64,000 bases of DNA from Eubacterium sp. (lineage in GTDB: Bacteria; Bacillota; Clostridia; Lachnospirales; Lachnospiraceae): assembly GCA_017477505.1 (NCBI GenBank), contig JAFUVQ010000054.1, positions 124,001 through 188,000 on the forward strand. Reading direction: 5' to 3'. The notes beneath the pieces are model-generated. The model was not told where the DNA came from and did not search any database. It saw nothing but the letters and a program-made list of their open reading frames with translations. The position numbers and the translations under genes are program-made. Shown here one piece after another: positions 51,533 to 59,357 of this stretch (its first letter is position 1; the number at the start of each line of letters is the position of its first letter).

Positions 51533-51568
51533 TATGTTTGAAATAATAAGACAATGTTTGTAAACTGT

Positions 51569-51608
51569 AAAAGCCTATCGAAAATGTCATGATTTTCGAT
51601 AGGCTTTT
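51569..51608. terminator. Bidirectional terminator between sirtuin and prs genes
   Basis: A perfect 17-bp stem, 51569-51585 with 51592-51608, around a 6-nt loop. The arms start with AAAA and end with TTTT, so it ends both the rightward sirtuin transcript and the leftward prs transcript. Confidence 0.95.
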
Positions 51609-51615
51609 TTATCAT

Positions 51616-52824
51616 TTACAGCATCGGAACCTTGTAGTTCGGGCTGATAGTATGTGTATTTCTGTATTCGTTGATACGGGCCTGTATACGCTCTGAAGGA
51701 TCCAGAAGGTCGCTTATGGATGCGTCATGATTCAGATGATCAATGATGATGGCGATATACTTGCTCATATCTGCACTGTCGTACCAGGTACGGTCGAAGA
51801 GTGCAGGCTTCTGATATGTAAGGTTTGTTGTTATAACCTTGGTTATGATCTTTTCATCAAATGCACGGTCAAATATTTCAAGGCCGGCTGTGAAAAGACC
51901 GAAGGTTGCAAGACAGAATACCCGTTTTGCATTACGTTTCTTAAGTTCCTTTGCAACGTCCAGCATGCTTTCTCCGGAAGCTATCATGTCATCGATAATG
52001 ATAACATCCTTGCCCTCTACGGAGTCACCAAGGAATTCGTGAGCAACGATAGGATTCTTGCCGTTTACGATACGTGTATAGTCACGTCTCTTGTAGAACA
52101 TTCCCACGTCAACGCCGAAGTGATTTGCAAAGTAGATGGCTCTGTGCATAGCTCCCTCATCCGGGCTTATGATCATAAGATGATCTGAATCAAGCTCAAG
52201 ATCAGGAGTAGAGATAAGAAGTCTCTTGATGAACTGATATGTAGGCATGATAGACTCAAAGCCGTTAAGAGGTATTGCATTCTGAACACGTGGATCATGT
52301 GCATCAAATGTAATGATATTCTCAACACCCATTCCTACAAGCTCCTGAAGTGCGAGAGCGCAGTCAAGAGATTCACGGCTGTTACGCTTATGCTGTCTTG
52401 ATTCATAAAGGAAAGGCATTATTACATTTACACGTTTGCTCTTTCCGCCGATAGCAGCGATGATACGCTTAAGATCCTGATAATGATCATCAGGAGACAT
52501 AGGAACCATTCGTCCGCCGAGATTATATTCTATGCTGTAATTTCCTACATCAACGAGAATGTAGATATCAGTGCCTCTGATAGACTCCTTAAGGGTGCCT
52601 TTAGCCTCACCAGAAGCAAAACGCGGGCATTCAGATTCGATTATGTAGGATTCTTTCTCGTAGCCAAGAAGCATAAATTCATCTGCTGAGGCAAGATCAT
52701 CTCTTTCTTTTCTCCATTTAACAAGATAGTTGTTGACTTTCTTGCCGAGTTCGGAGCAGCTGTTCATAGGGATGATGCCCAGGCGTCCTGCAGGTATGGT
52801 GATAAGTTTACTTGAGTCAGGCAT
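51616..52824 (-). CDS. prs: Ribose-phosphate pyrophosphokinase, long form
   Basis: 402 residues read leftward from ATG 52824 (GGAGG 8 nt upstream). It makes PRPP from ribose 5-phosphate and ATP. Recognisable parts are IPAGRLGIIPMNSCSELGKKVNNYL, RVNVIMPFLYESRQHKRNSRESLDCALALQELVGMGVENIITFDAHDPRVQNAIPLNGFESI and the PRPP-binding loop VIIIDDMIASGESMLDVA. Canonical PRPP synthetases are about 315 residues and read DDMIDTAGT in the loop; this one is of the longer clostridial type with IASGES. The metal-binding FDAHDP element is intact. Convergent with the sirtuin gene. Confidence 0.87.
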   Translation of the reverse strand: MPDSSKLITIPAGRLGIIPMNSCSELGKKVNNYLVKWRKERDDLASADEFMLLGYEKESYIIESECPRFASGEAKGTLKESIRGTDIYILVDVGNYSIEYNLGGRMVPMSPDDHYQDLKRIIAAIGGKSKRVNVIMPFLYESRQHKRNSRESLDCALALQELVGMGVENIITFDAHDPRVQNAIPLNGFESIMPTYQFIKRLLISTPDLELDSDHLMIISPDEGAMHRAIYFANHFGVDVGMFYKRRDYTRIVNGKNPIVAHEFLGDSVEGKDVIIIDDMIASGESMLDVAKELKKRNAKRVFCLATFGLFTAGLEIFDRAFDEKIITKVITTNLTYQKPALFDRTWYDSADMSKYIAIIIDHLNHDASISDLLDPSERIQARINEYRNTHTISPNYKVPML

Positions 52825-52890
52825 GTTTAAAACCTCCATTTTTTGAGTGTGTTAATGGGTTCGTTAAGTGGCGGATGAGCCACATATTTA

Positions 52891-52925
52891 TGTAATTGGA
52901 AACTGAGTTTCCGATTATATACCCA
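52891..52925. repeat. Interspersed hairpin repeat, copy 3, at the dnaC-like gene end
   Basis: TAATTGGAAAC (52893-52903) pairs with GTTTCCGATTA (52907-52917) over 11 bp including one G-U, around AAACTGAGTTT, followed by TATATACCC. The core and downstream ACCC match copies at 24240 and 32891. The dnaC-like gene's stop codon (52915-52917, minus strand) is inside the right arm. Confidence 0.65.
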
Positions 52926-53907
52926 GCTTTGAGTATCTGATGTTGCGGCCGAAGAATCGTAAGACTTTATAGTTTCCGAGTATTCTGGAAACAGTTCTCT
53001 CGGTGTATCTTGATTTCAGTTCATTCGGATCCAGGTTAGTGGAAATAATTGTTGAATTCTTTCTTACAAGTCTCTGGTTGATAACTTCGAAAAATGAACT
53101 CTGCACAAATGAGTTTATGCTTTCTGTTCCGAGGTCATCTATTATAAGAAGTTCAGAACTGAAAAGTCTTTTATAGAGTCCTGAAATCCTTTCATCTTTT
53201 CTGTTTCTTACATATTCTGAATAAAGTTCGAAAAGTTCATTACTGGATACGTAAAGCACTTCGTGACCGTTATCCAGAAGCTCTTTGGCAATACAGTTGC
53301 ACAGATAGGTCTTTCCGAGACCTATGGGGCCGAAGAGTAGTATGTTACTTCCTTTCGAACCGGTATCAAATTCTTCGGTAAATGATTTTGCCGCGTTTAC
53401 TACACGCTGTATATTATCATAAGGCGAAATTTTCTCATTTTCTGGAACATTTTTTGAAAAGTAATCAAATGAGAAGTTCTGAAAATTTTCAACGTTAAGT
53501 ACATTTATAAGATTGGAATTCTTATATAATTCGGCAGTGATGGTATTTCTGAGACAGGTGCACATCCTGCCGTCGATGTAGCCTGTATCTTTGCAGATCC
53601 CACAGGTGTATACCCGGTCCATATAATCGGCCGGATATCCGTTTTCTGTCAATATCTTCTTTTTGGATGCGGTAAGTTCTTCGGTTTTTCTCTTTATGGT
53701 TTCGGCATCCGGTGCATTGGCAGGATCGGTAATCCTTTTTCTTGCAGCATCTATGGCGAGAGATTTTATCTCTTTATCGATGCGGTCTATCTCCGGAAGT
53801 TTATCATAAATCTCTTCTTTATGTTTTTCCTGAAGCAGAAGATTCTGAAGACTCCGGTTGCCGTATTCTGCCATGATTCTGTCCATATTAACGGAATATA
53901 GGTTCAT
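52915..53907 (-). CDS. DnaC/DnaI-like helicase loader ATPase
   Basis: 330 residues. The N-terminal part contains a zinc-binding pattern CGICKDTGYIDGRMCTC (about residues 100-117). The AAA+ part has Walker A LLFGPIGLGKTYLCNCIA, Walker B LLIIDDLGTES, sensor I SSFFEVINQRLVRKNSTIISTNLDP and the arginine finger region ELKSRYTERTVSRILGNYKVL. DnaI-type proteins load the replicative helicase DnaB/DnaC at origins and restarted forks. Its partner DnaD gene lies upstream with a 1-nt overlap. The last residues and stop codon lie in the hairpin repeat at 52891-52925. Confidence 0.88.
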   Translation of the reverse strand: MNLYSVNMDRIMAEYGNRSLQNLLLQEKHKEEIYDKLPEIDRIDKEIKSLAIDAARKRITDPANAPDAETIKRKTEELTASKKKILTENGYPADYMDRVYTCGICKDTGYIDGRMCTCLRNTITAELYKNSNLINVLNVENFQNFSFDYFSKNVPENEKISPYDNIQRVVNAAKSFTEEFDTGSKGSNILLFGPIGLGKTYLCNCIAKELLDNGHEVLYVSSNELFELYSEYVRNRKDERISGLYKRLFSSELLIIDDLGTESINSFVQSSFFEVINQRLVRKNSTIISTNLDPNELKSRYTERTVSRILGNYKVLRFFGRNIRYSKLGI

Positions 53908-54986
53908 CAGTCTGTTTCTCCCATAAAGTGCCTTGCAATTCTATTGAAATCGTCATCCTCTGCAGAAGATTTTCCGGAGGCTTTAGGCATTTCGGTATGC
54001 CTCTTAGTTTCCAGAGCGGCAATGTCCGAAACTACATGTACTCCGGCGGTTTTCCATTTTTCAATGATACCATTTACGTATGGAAAGTTTGCGGAATTAG
54101 GTTTTGCAATATTTGCCTTCTTACAGGCTTCTATAATAATGTCATCAGAGAAGAGGTCATCATATACCCATTTATTTATATATTTAAGCTCGGATGGAGT
54201 AGGAGAAACCCTTCCGCCTATGCCCAGATTCTTCATAATATTCTTATAAAGATCCCTGAACTGAGCTATGTCCTCCGCAGCCTGTTCTCTGGTTTTATAG
54301 CCCCGCTTAAACCACTCTATGGCAGTTTTCTCTATAGCGGAACCTGTTGTCTTCTTGAGAGTGGCACAGTATTCAAGAAGATATTCCATCAGTTCAAAGT
54401 TGAAGCCGAGCTTGTCCTGTATATAGATAAATGAGTTGATGTCGCTCTGGGTAAGAGGTCTGTCAAAATATGCTTCGGCCTGGCTCAGAATTTCCTGGAA
54501 GTTCTCATCATAATTCTTGGCATTGACAATTTCACTACTTACTCTGCCTTTGGCAGGAACTACGGGAGTCCGCACTTCCGTTTCAGATGTATCTTCAACA
54601 TCTTCGTTTTTTGCTTTCTTAGTATCCGAAAGATTGAATACGGCTGTGATATCAACTTCCTTCTTGGCTTTGTTTCTGATGGCAGGACTGTTTCTGAGGT
54701 CCTTCAGAATAATGCCGGAGATATTCTCGGAGCTGTCATAGGTGAATGAGAGTACGTCATTCTTAACCCAGTACTTGATAGCCCTGGTCACATCGTTTTC
54801 GGTGCAGTTGAAATGGTCTGCAATATCAGATATATGGAAACTGCTGTTACTATGGAAAAGTCTTACAAGATATATATAGACTTTGACAAAGTCGCCATTG
54901 GCATCTGCCATGTAATGATCGATAAAGATATTAGAAATGCTCGAGTAGGTCTCGTTATTCTCAGTTGATATATTGATTGTGTTCAT
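53907..54986 (-). CDS. DnaD-domain replication initiation protein
   Basis: 359 residues. The N-terminal winged helix (SSISNIFIDHYMADANGDFVKVYIYLVRLFHSNSSFHISDIADHFNCTENDVTRAIKYWVKNDVLSF, residues ~15-80) is followed by a polar linker and one DnaB_2/DnaD domain (about 175-245, YFDRPLTQSDINSFIYIQDKLGFNFELMEYLLEYCA). A similar second helical domain (about 255-330) contains the YxxxIxxxWxxxGV motif as YVNGIIEKWKTAGVH. DnaD acts with DnaB and DnaI in primosome assembly. It has a promoter just upstream (55061-55088). It precedes the loader gene with a 1-nt overlap, a conserved primosome operon. Confidence 0.88.
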   Translation of the reverse strand: MNTINISTENNETYSSISNIFIDHYMADANGDFVKVYIYLVRLFHSNSSFHISDIADHFNCTENDVTRAIKYWVKNDVLSFTYDSSENISGIILKDLRNSPAIRNKAKKEVDITAVFNLSDTKKAKNEDVEDTSETEVRTPVVPAKGRVSSEIVNAKNYDENFQEILSQAEAYFDRPLTQSDINSFIYIQDKLGFNFELMEYLLEYCATLKKTTGSAIEKTAIEWFKRGYKTREQAAEDIAQFRDLYKNIMKNLGIGGRVSPTPSELKYINKWVYDDLFSDDIIIEACKKANIAKPNSANFPYVNGIIEKWKTAGVHVVSDIAALETKRHTEMPKASGKSSAEDDDFNRIARHFMGETD

Positions 54987-55060
54987 TTATGTTATCTCCA
55001 AAAAACCTATAGCATTCACTTCGCGGCATATCTCAGCCGACTGTGAATTCCTGGGATTCT

Positions 55061-55088
55061 GATTATAACACGTTAAAAAATAATTGCA
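55061..55088 (-). promoter_or_regulatory. Promoter of the dnaD-dnaC-like operon
   Basis: On the minus strand TTGCAA (55083-55088), 16-nt spacer, perfect TATAAT (55061-55066) with TGT before it. Leader about 70 nt. Confidence 0.72.
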
Positions 55089-55123
55089 AATCGAGCGGGC
55101 TGTTGTTTTAATCAGTTTACTAT

Positions 55124-55141
55124 ATGTTGATAATGTTGATA
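55124..55141 (-). promoter_or_regulatory. Tandem DnaA-box-like 9-mers upstream of dnaD
   Basis: Two abutting copies of TTATCAACA on the minus strand (55124-55132, 55133-55141), one mismatch from the DnaA-box consensus TTATNCACA, about 36 bp upstream of the -35 of the dnaD promoter. A third copy is at 55223-55231 next to the murC terminator. Sequence matches are seen; binding is inference. Confidence 0.4.
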
Positions 55142-55230
55142 ACTTGTGTTTCTTTTCGATATATATGGCGGGGAATCCTTATAAATACAGCATTCCGGGA
55201 ATTGTCAGTCTATATGTTTCTATGTTGATA

Positions 55231-55261
55231 AAAAACACTGCCGAGAGCTTTCGGCAGTGTT
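55231..55261 (-). terminator. Intrinsic terminator of murC
   Basis: AACACTGCCGA (55234-55244... first arm) pairs with TCGGCAGTGTT (55251-55261) with a 6-nt loop; on the minus strand a run of Ts follows. Confidence 0.88.
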
Positions 55262-55275
55262 GATATGTTGACAGC

Positions 55276-56658
55276 TTATTCTTTCAGCAGGTTTTCTCCA
55301 AGGTTTACAATGTTTCCGGCACCCATAGTTATTAACAAATCATTTTCTTTAGAATTTTTTAAAAAATATTTTTCTATCTCTGAAAATGCACCCAGATATA
55401 CGCAATCCTTACCTTCGTCACGGAGAAGCTTCTCTATATCCATGGATGAAATAGTGCCGTTATCCTTCTCACGTGCAGCATAAATATCCGCAAGCATGAT
55501 ATGATCAGCTATGGATAGAGCTTTAGCGAAGTCAGGCAGAAGAGCGGCAGTTCTGGAATAGGTATGAGGCTGGAATGCCACCCACACATCACCTTTGGCA
55601 ATCTCCTTGGCAACAGTGAGAGTTGCGGCAATTTCAGTCGGATGATGTGCATAATCGTCCACGACTGTGATGCCGTTAGGAAGAGTTCCTTTATATTCAA
55701 AACGTCTTTTGGCACTGCTGCATTTCTTCAGACCTTCAAGTATGCTGTTCATATCTACTCCGAGTATGTCTGCAGCTGCTATGGCAGAAAGAGAGTTAAC
55801 CGCATTGTGAATGCCTGTCACTGAAAGCGATACATTTGTTACATATTTTCCTTCTTTATATAAGTCATATGAAGGGTGACCCAGTGCATTAAGAGTGATA
55901 TCTTTTGCCTGGTAGGTATTTCCGTCCTTCATGCCGAATGTGATGACACGTCTTTCCAGACCTTCGGTTACTCTTTCGGTAAAATCCATATCACCGTTTA
56001 TGATAAGTATTCCTTCCGGCTTGAGTTTTGTTGCAAAAACTCTGAAGGATTCTATGATATTCTCGATATTTTTGAAGAAATCGAGGTGATCGTTGTCTAT
56101 ATTAAGGATAATGCTGATATATGGCTTGAATGAATGATAGCTGTTGGTATATTCGCAGGCCTCTGTTATGAAATATGGAGATTTGCCTACGCGTATATTT
56201 CCGCCTATAAGATCAAGGATTCCGCCTATGGAAATGGTAGGATCCTTTTCGGCCTCCATGAAAATGTGGGAAAGAAGAGAAGTGGTTGTGGTCTTGCCGT
56301 GAGTTCCGGCTACAGCTATGCTGTATTTATAGAAATCCATGATCTGACCGAGAAGCTCGGCTCTTGTGAGCATAGGGATTCCTGCCTCTTTGGCAGCCTG
56401 GAATTCTTCGTTGTCTTCTCTGATGGCAGCCGTATATACCACAAGGTCGATGTTACTCGTTATATTTTCTTTCTTCTGTCCGATATAGACCTTTGCTCCT
56501 TTAGCAATGAGAGCCTTGACTATATCAGATTCACTCATATCAGAACCCTGTACTGTAAAGCCTTCTGAAAGGAGGATCTCAGCAAGTCCGCTCATGCTGA
56601 TTCCGCCAATGCCCATAAAATGAACAGTAATCTTTTCGTCGAAGTTTAAAGTATACAT
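55276..56658 (-). CDS. murC: UDP-N-acetylmuramate--L-alanine ligase
   Basis: 460 residues. It adds the first amino acid to the peptidoglycan precursor in an ATP-dependent step. The N-terminal Rossmann motif VHFMGIGGISMSGLAEILL, the P-loop AVAGTHGKTTTTSLLSHI (about residue 115), EACEYTNSYHSFKPYISIILNIDNDHLDFFKNIENI and VDDYAHHPTEIAATL are intact. It is the only gene in its transcript, ends at a terminator and has a plausible promoter at 56699-56726. Confidence 0.97.
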   Translation of the reverse strand: MYTLNFDEKITVHFMGIGGISMSGLAEILLSEGFTVQGSDMSESDIVKALIAKGAKVYIGQKKENITSNIDLVVYTAAIREDNEEFQAAKEAGIPMLTRAELLGQIMDFYKYSIAVAGTHGKTTTTSLLSHIFMEAEKDPTISIGGILDLIGGNIRVGKSPYFITEACEYTNSYHSFKPYISIILNIDNDHLDFFKNIENIIESFRVFATKLKPEGILIINGDMDFTERVTEGLERRVITFGMKDGNTYQAKDITLNALGHPSYDLYKEGKYVTNVSLSVTGIHNAVNSLSAIAAADILGVDMNSILEGLKKCSSAKRRFEYKGTLPNGITVVDDYAHHPTEIAATLTVAKEIAKGDVWVAFQPHTYSRTAALLPDFAKALSIADHIMLADIYAAREKDNGTISSMDIEKLLRDEGKDCVYLGAFSEIEKYFLKNSKENDLLITMGAGNIVNLGENLLKE

Positions 56659-56698
56659 TTGAAATGCCTTTCTGTTAAAAATACCATGTTACCAATGA

Positions 56699-56726
56699 AT
56701 TGTACCACAGGTGCGGAAGTAGTAAA
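56699..56726 (-). promoter_or_regulatory. Candidate promoter of murC
   Basis: On the minus strand TTTACT (56721-56726), 16-nt spacer, TACAAT (56699-56704) with TGG in front (extended -10). Confidence 0.5.
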
Positions 56727-56750
56727 ATAGTAAAAATAAACATAGATTTC

Positions 56751-56779
56751 TTGATTTATTCAGATTAAAGTGTTATATT
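56751..56779 (+). promoter_or_regulatory. Promoter of the 166-residue zinc-ribbon gene
   Basis: TTGATT (56751-56756), 17-nt spacer, TATATT (56774-56779) with TGT in front. Divergent from the murC promoter. Confidence 0.65.
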
Positions 56780-56851
56780 TGTCGTGTATGTTTAAAAAGT
56801 CATTTATGATGACTTCAATTTTTTTGTATAAATCAGGAAGGGGAAAGATTT

Positions 56852-57352
56852 ATGGTTTGTCAGAATTGTGGTAGCCAGGTTATGGACGGAAGTACAGTAT
56901 GTCCTAATTGCGGTATGATGATACAGGCACCGGGATATGGTCAGGATCCATATGGTCAGCCTGCCCAGAATCCATATGGTCAGCCGGCACAGGATCCGTA
57001 TGCTCAGCAGAATACATATCAGCCACAGGGTGCTTATGGAATGCAGGATCAGTATCAGCAGCCATCATATGCTTCACAGCCAATGGGCGGTGGAATGATG
57101 AATGATCCGGCAGCTGAAAGCAGTGTCAGAGCAGCAAAGACTCTTGGTATTTTAGCTATCTGTATCGGAACTCTCTGTGTTCCGCTTGCAGGATGGATTA
57201 TGGGTGGTATCGGTCTTGGAAAGGCAAATAAAGCTCCGGCTTATCTTGCTGACCAGGCTAAGACTGCAAGAATCCTTAATATCATCGGGCTTATCGGTTC
57301 TACAGTAAATGCTGTACTCGGTGTTGTAATAATGCTTGCACAGCAGAGCTAA
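56852..57352 (+). CDS. Zinc-ribbon membrane protein with PYGQ repeats (DUF4190-like)
   Basis: 166 residues. N-terminal zinc ribbon CQNCGSQVMDGSTVCPNCG (residues ~3-21), then a Gln/Pro/Tyr/Gly-rich low-complexity linker with repeats DPYGQPAQNPYGQPAQDPYAQ (about 30-90), then two membrane helices (LGILAICIGTLCVPLAGWIMGGIGLG and ILNIIGLIGSTVNAVLGVVIML). The order zinc ribbon-linker-TM is that of DUF4190-type proteins. Function unknown. It is convergent with a second protein of the same design at 57458-58075, with a bidirectional terminator between. Confidence 0.85.
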   Translation: MVCQNCGSQVMDGSTVCPNCGMMIQAPGYGQDPYGQPAQNPYGQPAQDPYAQQNTYQPQGAYGMQDQYQQPSYASQPMGGGMMNDPAAESSVRAAKTLGILAICIGTLCVPLAGWIMGGIGLGKANKAPAYLADQAKTARILNIIGLIGSTVNAVLGVVIMLAQQS

Positions 57353-57382
57353 ATTCAGACTGTTATATCTCAGTGATAGAAG

Positions 57383-57416
57383 AAAAAACCATGGGTTTTG
57401 GTTCCCATGGTTTTTT
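57383..57416. terminator. Bidirectional terminator between the two zinc-ribbon genes
   Basis: AAAAAACCATGGG (57383-57395) pairs with CCCATGGTTTTTT (57404-57416) over 13 bp with an 8-nt loop. Confidence 0.93.
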
Positions 57417-57457
57417 GTTGTCTTATGGAATTGTCGGAAATGATAAATTTCTCTATA

Positions 57458-58075
57458 TTATATCTCTCCGAGAGCTGCAATCATGGCAATTACGAAAATG
57501 GCAAGCACTATGGCAGCAATAATCGTGGTTATAAGGCTTGTGACAAATCCGGCCTTTCTCATACCACCGGTATATCCTTTACGTTTTGACGCACCGGCAA
57601 GGCATAGACCTATAATACCGCAGATTACACCGATAAATGAAAGGTAAACCGTAAATGTACATACCAGTGATGATATACCCAGTATCATACTTGCTATGGC
57701 CTGACCTTTGCCATATTGAGGAGCCTTTGGCTGACTGCTGTAATTTGGAACGGAATTGTTGTAGGCAGATGTCGGCTGGGCATAAGAAGGAGCACCACCC
57801 ATTGCAGCCGGAGGGAGAGAATATGATCCCTGTGGCTGTCCGAATATCTCCTGACGGTATCCGCCGCCCATGCTGTCGTAGCTTCCGTTTACTCCCGGAG
57901 CAGGTCCGGGTGAAGGCGCCGGATTAGGTGACATTCCATAATCAGAGCCGAGAGAATCAGGTCTGTAGAAGCCGCTTCCTCCGGCATTTCCCTGATCCTG
58001 ATTTATAGAATTACCGCATACGCTGCAGAAATTAAAACCGTCCGGTATATTATTACCGCAATATATACATTTCAT
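57458..58075 (-). CDS. Zinc-ribbon membrane protein (DUF4190-like), minus strand
   Basis: 205 residues from ATG 58075 (GAGGA upstream; an ATG at 58090 lacks one). Zinc ribbon CIYCGNNIPDGFNFCSVCG (residues ~3-21), a long Pro/Gly/Ser/Tyr linker (about 22-125), and two membrane helices (IASMILGISSLVCTFTVYLSFIGVICGIIGLCL; AGFVTSLITTIIAAIVLAIFVIAMIAAL) separated by a short basic loop GASKRKGYTGGMRKA. Same layout as the convergent gene at 56852, with different linker sequence. Function unknown; the linker composition suggests interaction or phase-like behaviour, which is speculation. Confidence 0.85.
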   Translation of the reverse strand: MKCIYCGNNIPDGFNFCSVCGNSINQDQGNAGGSGFYRPDSLGSDYGMSPNPAPSPGPAPGVNGSYDSMGGGYRQEIFGQPQGSYSLPPAAMGGAPSYAQPTSAYNNSVPNYSSQPKAPQYGKGQAIASMILGISSLVCTFTVYLSFIGVICGIIGLCLAGASKRKGYTGGMRKAGFVTSLITTIIAAIVLAIFVIAMIAALGEI

Positions 58076-58102
58076 ATCTGGTCCTCGCAATTGAATTTTA
58101 TT

Positions 58103-58138
58103 TAACTGTTCGGAAGACTGATATACCCGAACAGTTAT
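58103..58138. repeat. Palindromic element upstream of the minus-strand zinc-ribbon gene
   Basis: AACTGTTCGG (58104-58113) pairs with CCGAACAGTT (58128-58137) around a 14-nt loop. The arms match those of the leader at 12456-12508 (TAACTGTTCAG/CTGAACAGTTA) except for one compensated A/G to T/C change. It lies in the leader of the minus-strand gene. Confidence 0.55.
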
Positions 58139-58144
58139 GCATTG

Positions 58145-58172
58145 TATATAATATTAGCGTTTCATCTGTCAA
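58145..58172 (-). promoter_or_regulatory. Promoter of the minus-strand zinc-ribbon gene
   Basis: On the minus strand a perfect TTGACA (58167-58172), 16-nt spacer, TATATA (58145-58150). Confidence 0.68.
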
Positions 58173-58189
58173 AGTCAAGACATAAATTC

Positions 58190-58217
58190 TTGACATATCT
58201 CAACTTGGTAGTAAAAT
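58190..58217 (+). promoter_or_regulatory. Promoter of ilvE
   Basis: Perfect TTGACA (58190-58195), 16-nt spacer, TAAAAT (58212-58217). Leader about 30 nt. Divergent from the promoter at 58145-58172. Confidence 0.72.
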
Positions 58218-58253
58218 GTTATCTAGTTATTTTACAAGAATGGAGATGTTGTT

Positions 58254-59276
58254 ATGGAGAAGAAAAACATTGACTGGAGTAACCTAGGGTTTGGATATAT
58301 GGAGACAGATAAGAGCTATGTGTCTTTATATAAGGATGGTGCATGGGACGAAGGCACTATGACAAGTGATCATAATATCACGATCAATGAATGCGCATGT
58401 GTTCTTCAGTATGCTCAGACCTGCTTTGAAGGTCTTAAGGCTTATACTACTGAGGACGGAAGGATTGTTACATTCAGACCTGACCTCAATGCAAAGAGAA
58501 TGGAGGATACAGCTAAGAGACTCGAGATGCCTGTATTCCCTGTTGAAAGATTCATCGATGCTGTTGTTGAGACAGTAAAGGCAAATGAAGCATGGGTTCC
58601 GCCATATGGCTCCGGAGCAACACTTTATATCAGACCATATATGTTTGGTTCTAATGCGGTTATAGGTGTTAAGCCTGCAGAAGAGTATATGTTCAGAATT
58701 CTTACAACTCCTGTTGGACCTTACTTCAAGGGCGGTGCAAAGCCGATAACTATCAGAGTAAGCGATTTTGACAGAGCGGCTCCTCACGGAACCGGACACA
58801 TCAAGGCCGGTCTTAACTATGCCATGAGCCTTCATGCAATAGTTGATGCTCATGCAAAGGGATTTGATGAGAATATGTATCTTGATCCGGGTTCAAGAAC
58901 CAAGGTTGAAGAGACCGGTGGTGCCAATATGATATTCATCAAGGACAACAAGTTTATTACACCTAAGTCAGACAGTATACTTCCTTCGGTTACACGTCGT
59001 TCTCTTGAGGTGGTTGCCAAGGATTATCTGGGAATGGAAGTGGAAGAGAGAGAAGTATTCTTCGATGAGGTTTCTTCATTTGACGAGTGCGGTCTCTGCG
59101 GAACAGCAGCAGTTATATCTCCTGTCGGCAAAATCAATGATCATGGCAAAGAGATATGCTTCCCAAGCGGCATGGATGAGATGGGACCTGTTACCAAGAA
59201 GCTTTATGATACTCTTACAGGAATCCAGATGGGCAGAATAGAAGCTCCTGAAGGATGGATCAAAGAGATTATTTAA
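58254..59276 (+). CDS. ilvE: Branched-chain amino acid aminotransferase
   Basis: 340 residues. A fold-type IV PLP enzyme that interconverts Leu, Ile and Val with their 2-oxo acids. Recognised from YAQTCFEGLKAYTTEDGRIVTFRPDLNAKRMEDTAKRLEMP, LYIRPYMFGSNAVIGVKPA, the lysine region GTGHIKAGLNYAMSLHA (PLP Schiff-base Lys) and VEETGGANMIFIKDNKFITP. This is the eukaryote-like long subclass (about 340-360 residues). A 9-bp stem without a good U-tract (59288-59319) follows. Confidence 0.95.
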   Translation: MEKKNIDWSNLGFGYMETDKSYVSLYKDGAWDEGTMTSDHNITINECACVLQYAQTCFEGLKAYTTEDGRIVTFRPDLNAKRMEDTAKRLEMPVFPVERFIDAVVETVKANEAWVPPYGSGATLYIRPYMFGSNAVIGVKPAEEYMFRILTTPVGPYFKGGAKPITIRVSDFDRAAPHGTGHIKAGLNYAMSLHAIVDAHAKGFDENMYLDPGSRTKVEETGGANMIFIKDNKFITPKSDSILPSVTRRSLEVVAKDYLGMEVEEREVFFDEVSSFDECGLCGTAAVISPVGKINDHGKEICFPSGMDEMGPVTKKLYDTLTGIQMGRIEAPEGWIKEII

Positions 59277-59357
59277 TAGATATTTATAAGCCGCACATCC
59301 CTAATCGGCTGTGCGGCTTCTGCTGTATAATAGGAAATGAAAAAAAGGAAACGATTC

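Noticed and set aside
59288-59319. Terminator after ilvE
   Set aside because: A 9-bp GC-rich stem exists, but with a 14-nt loop and no U-tract; not called as a terminator.
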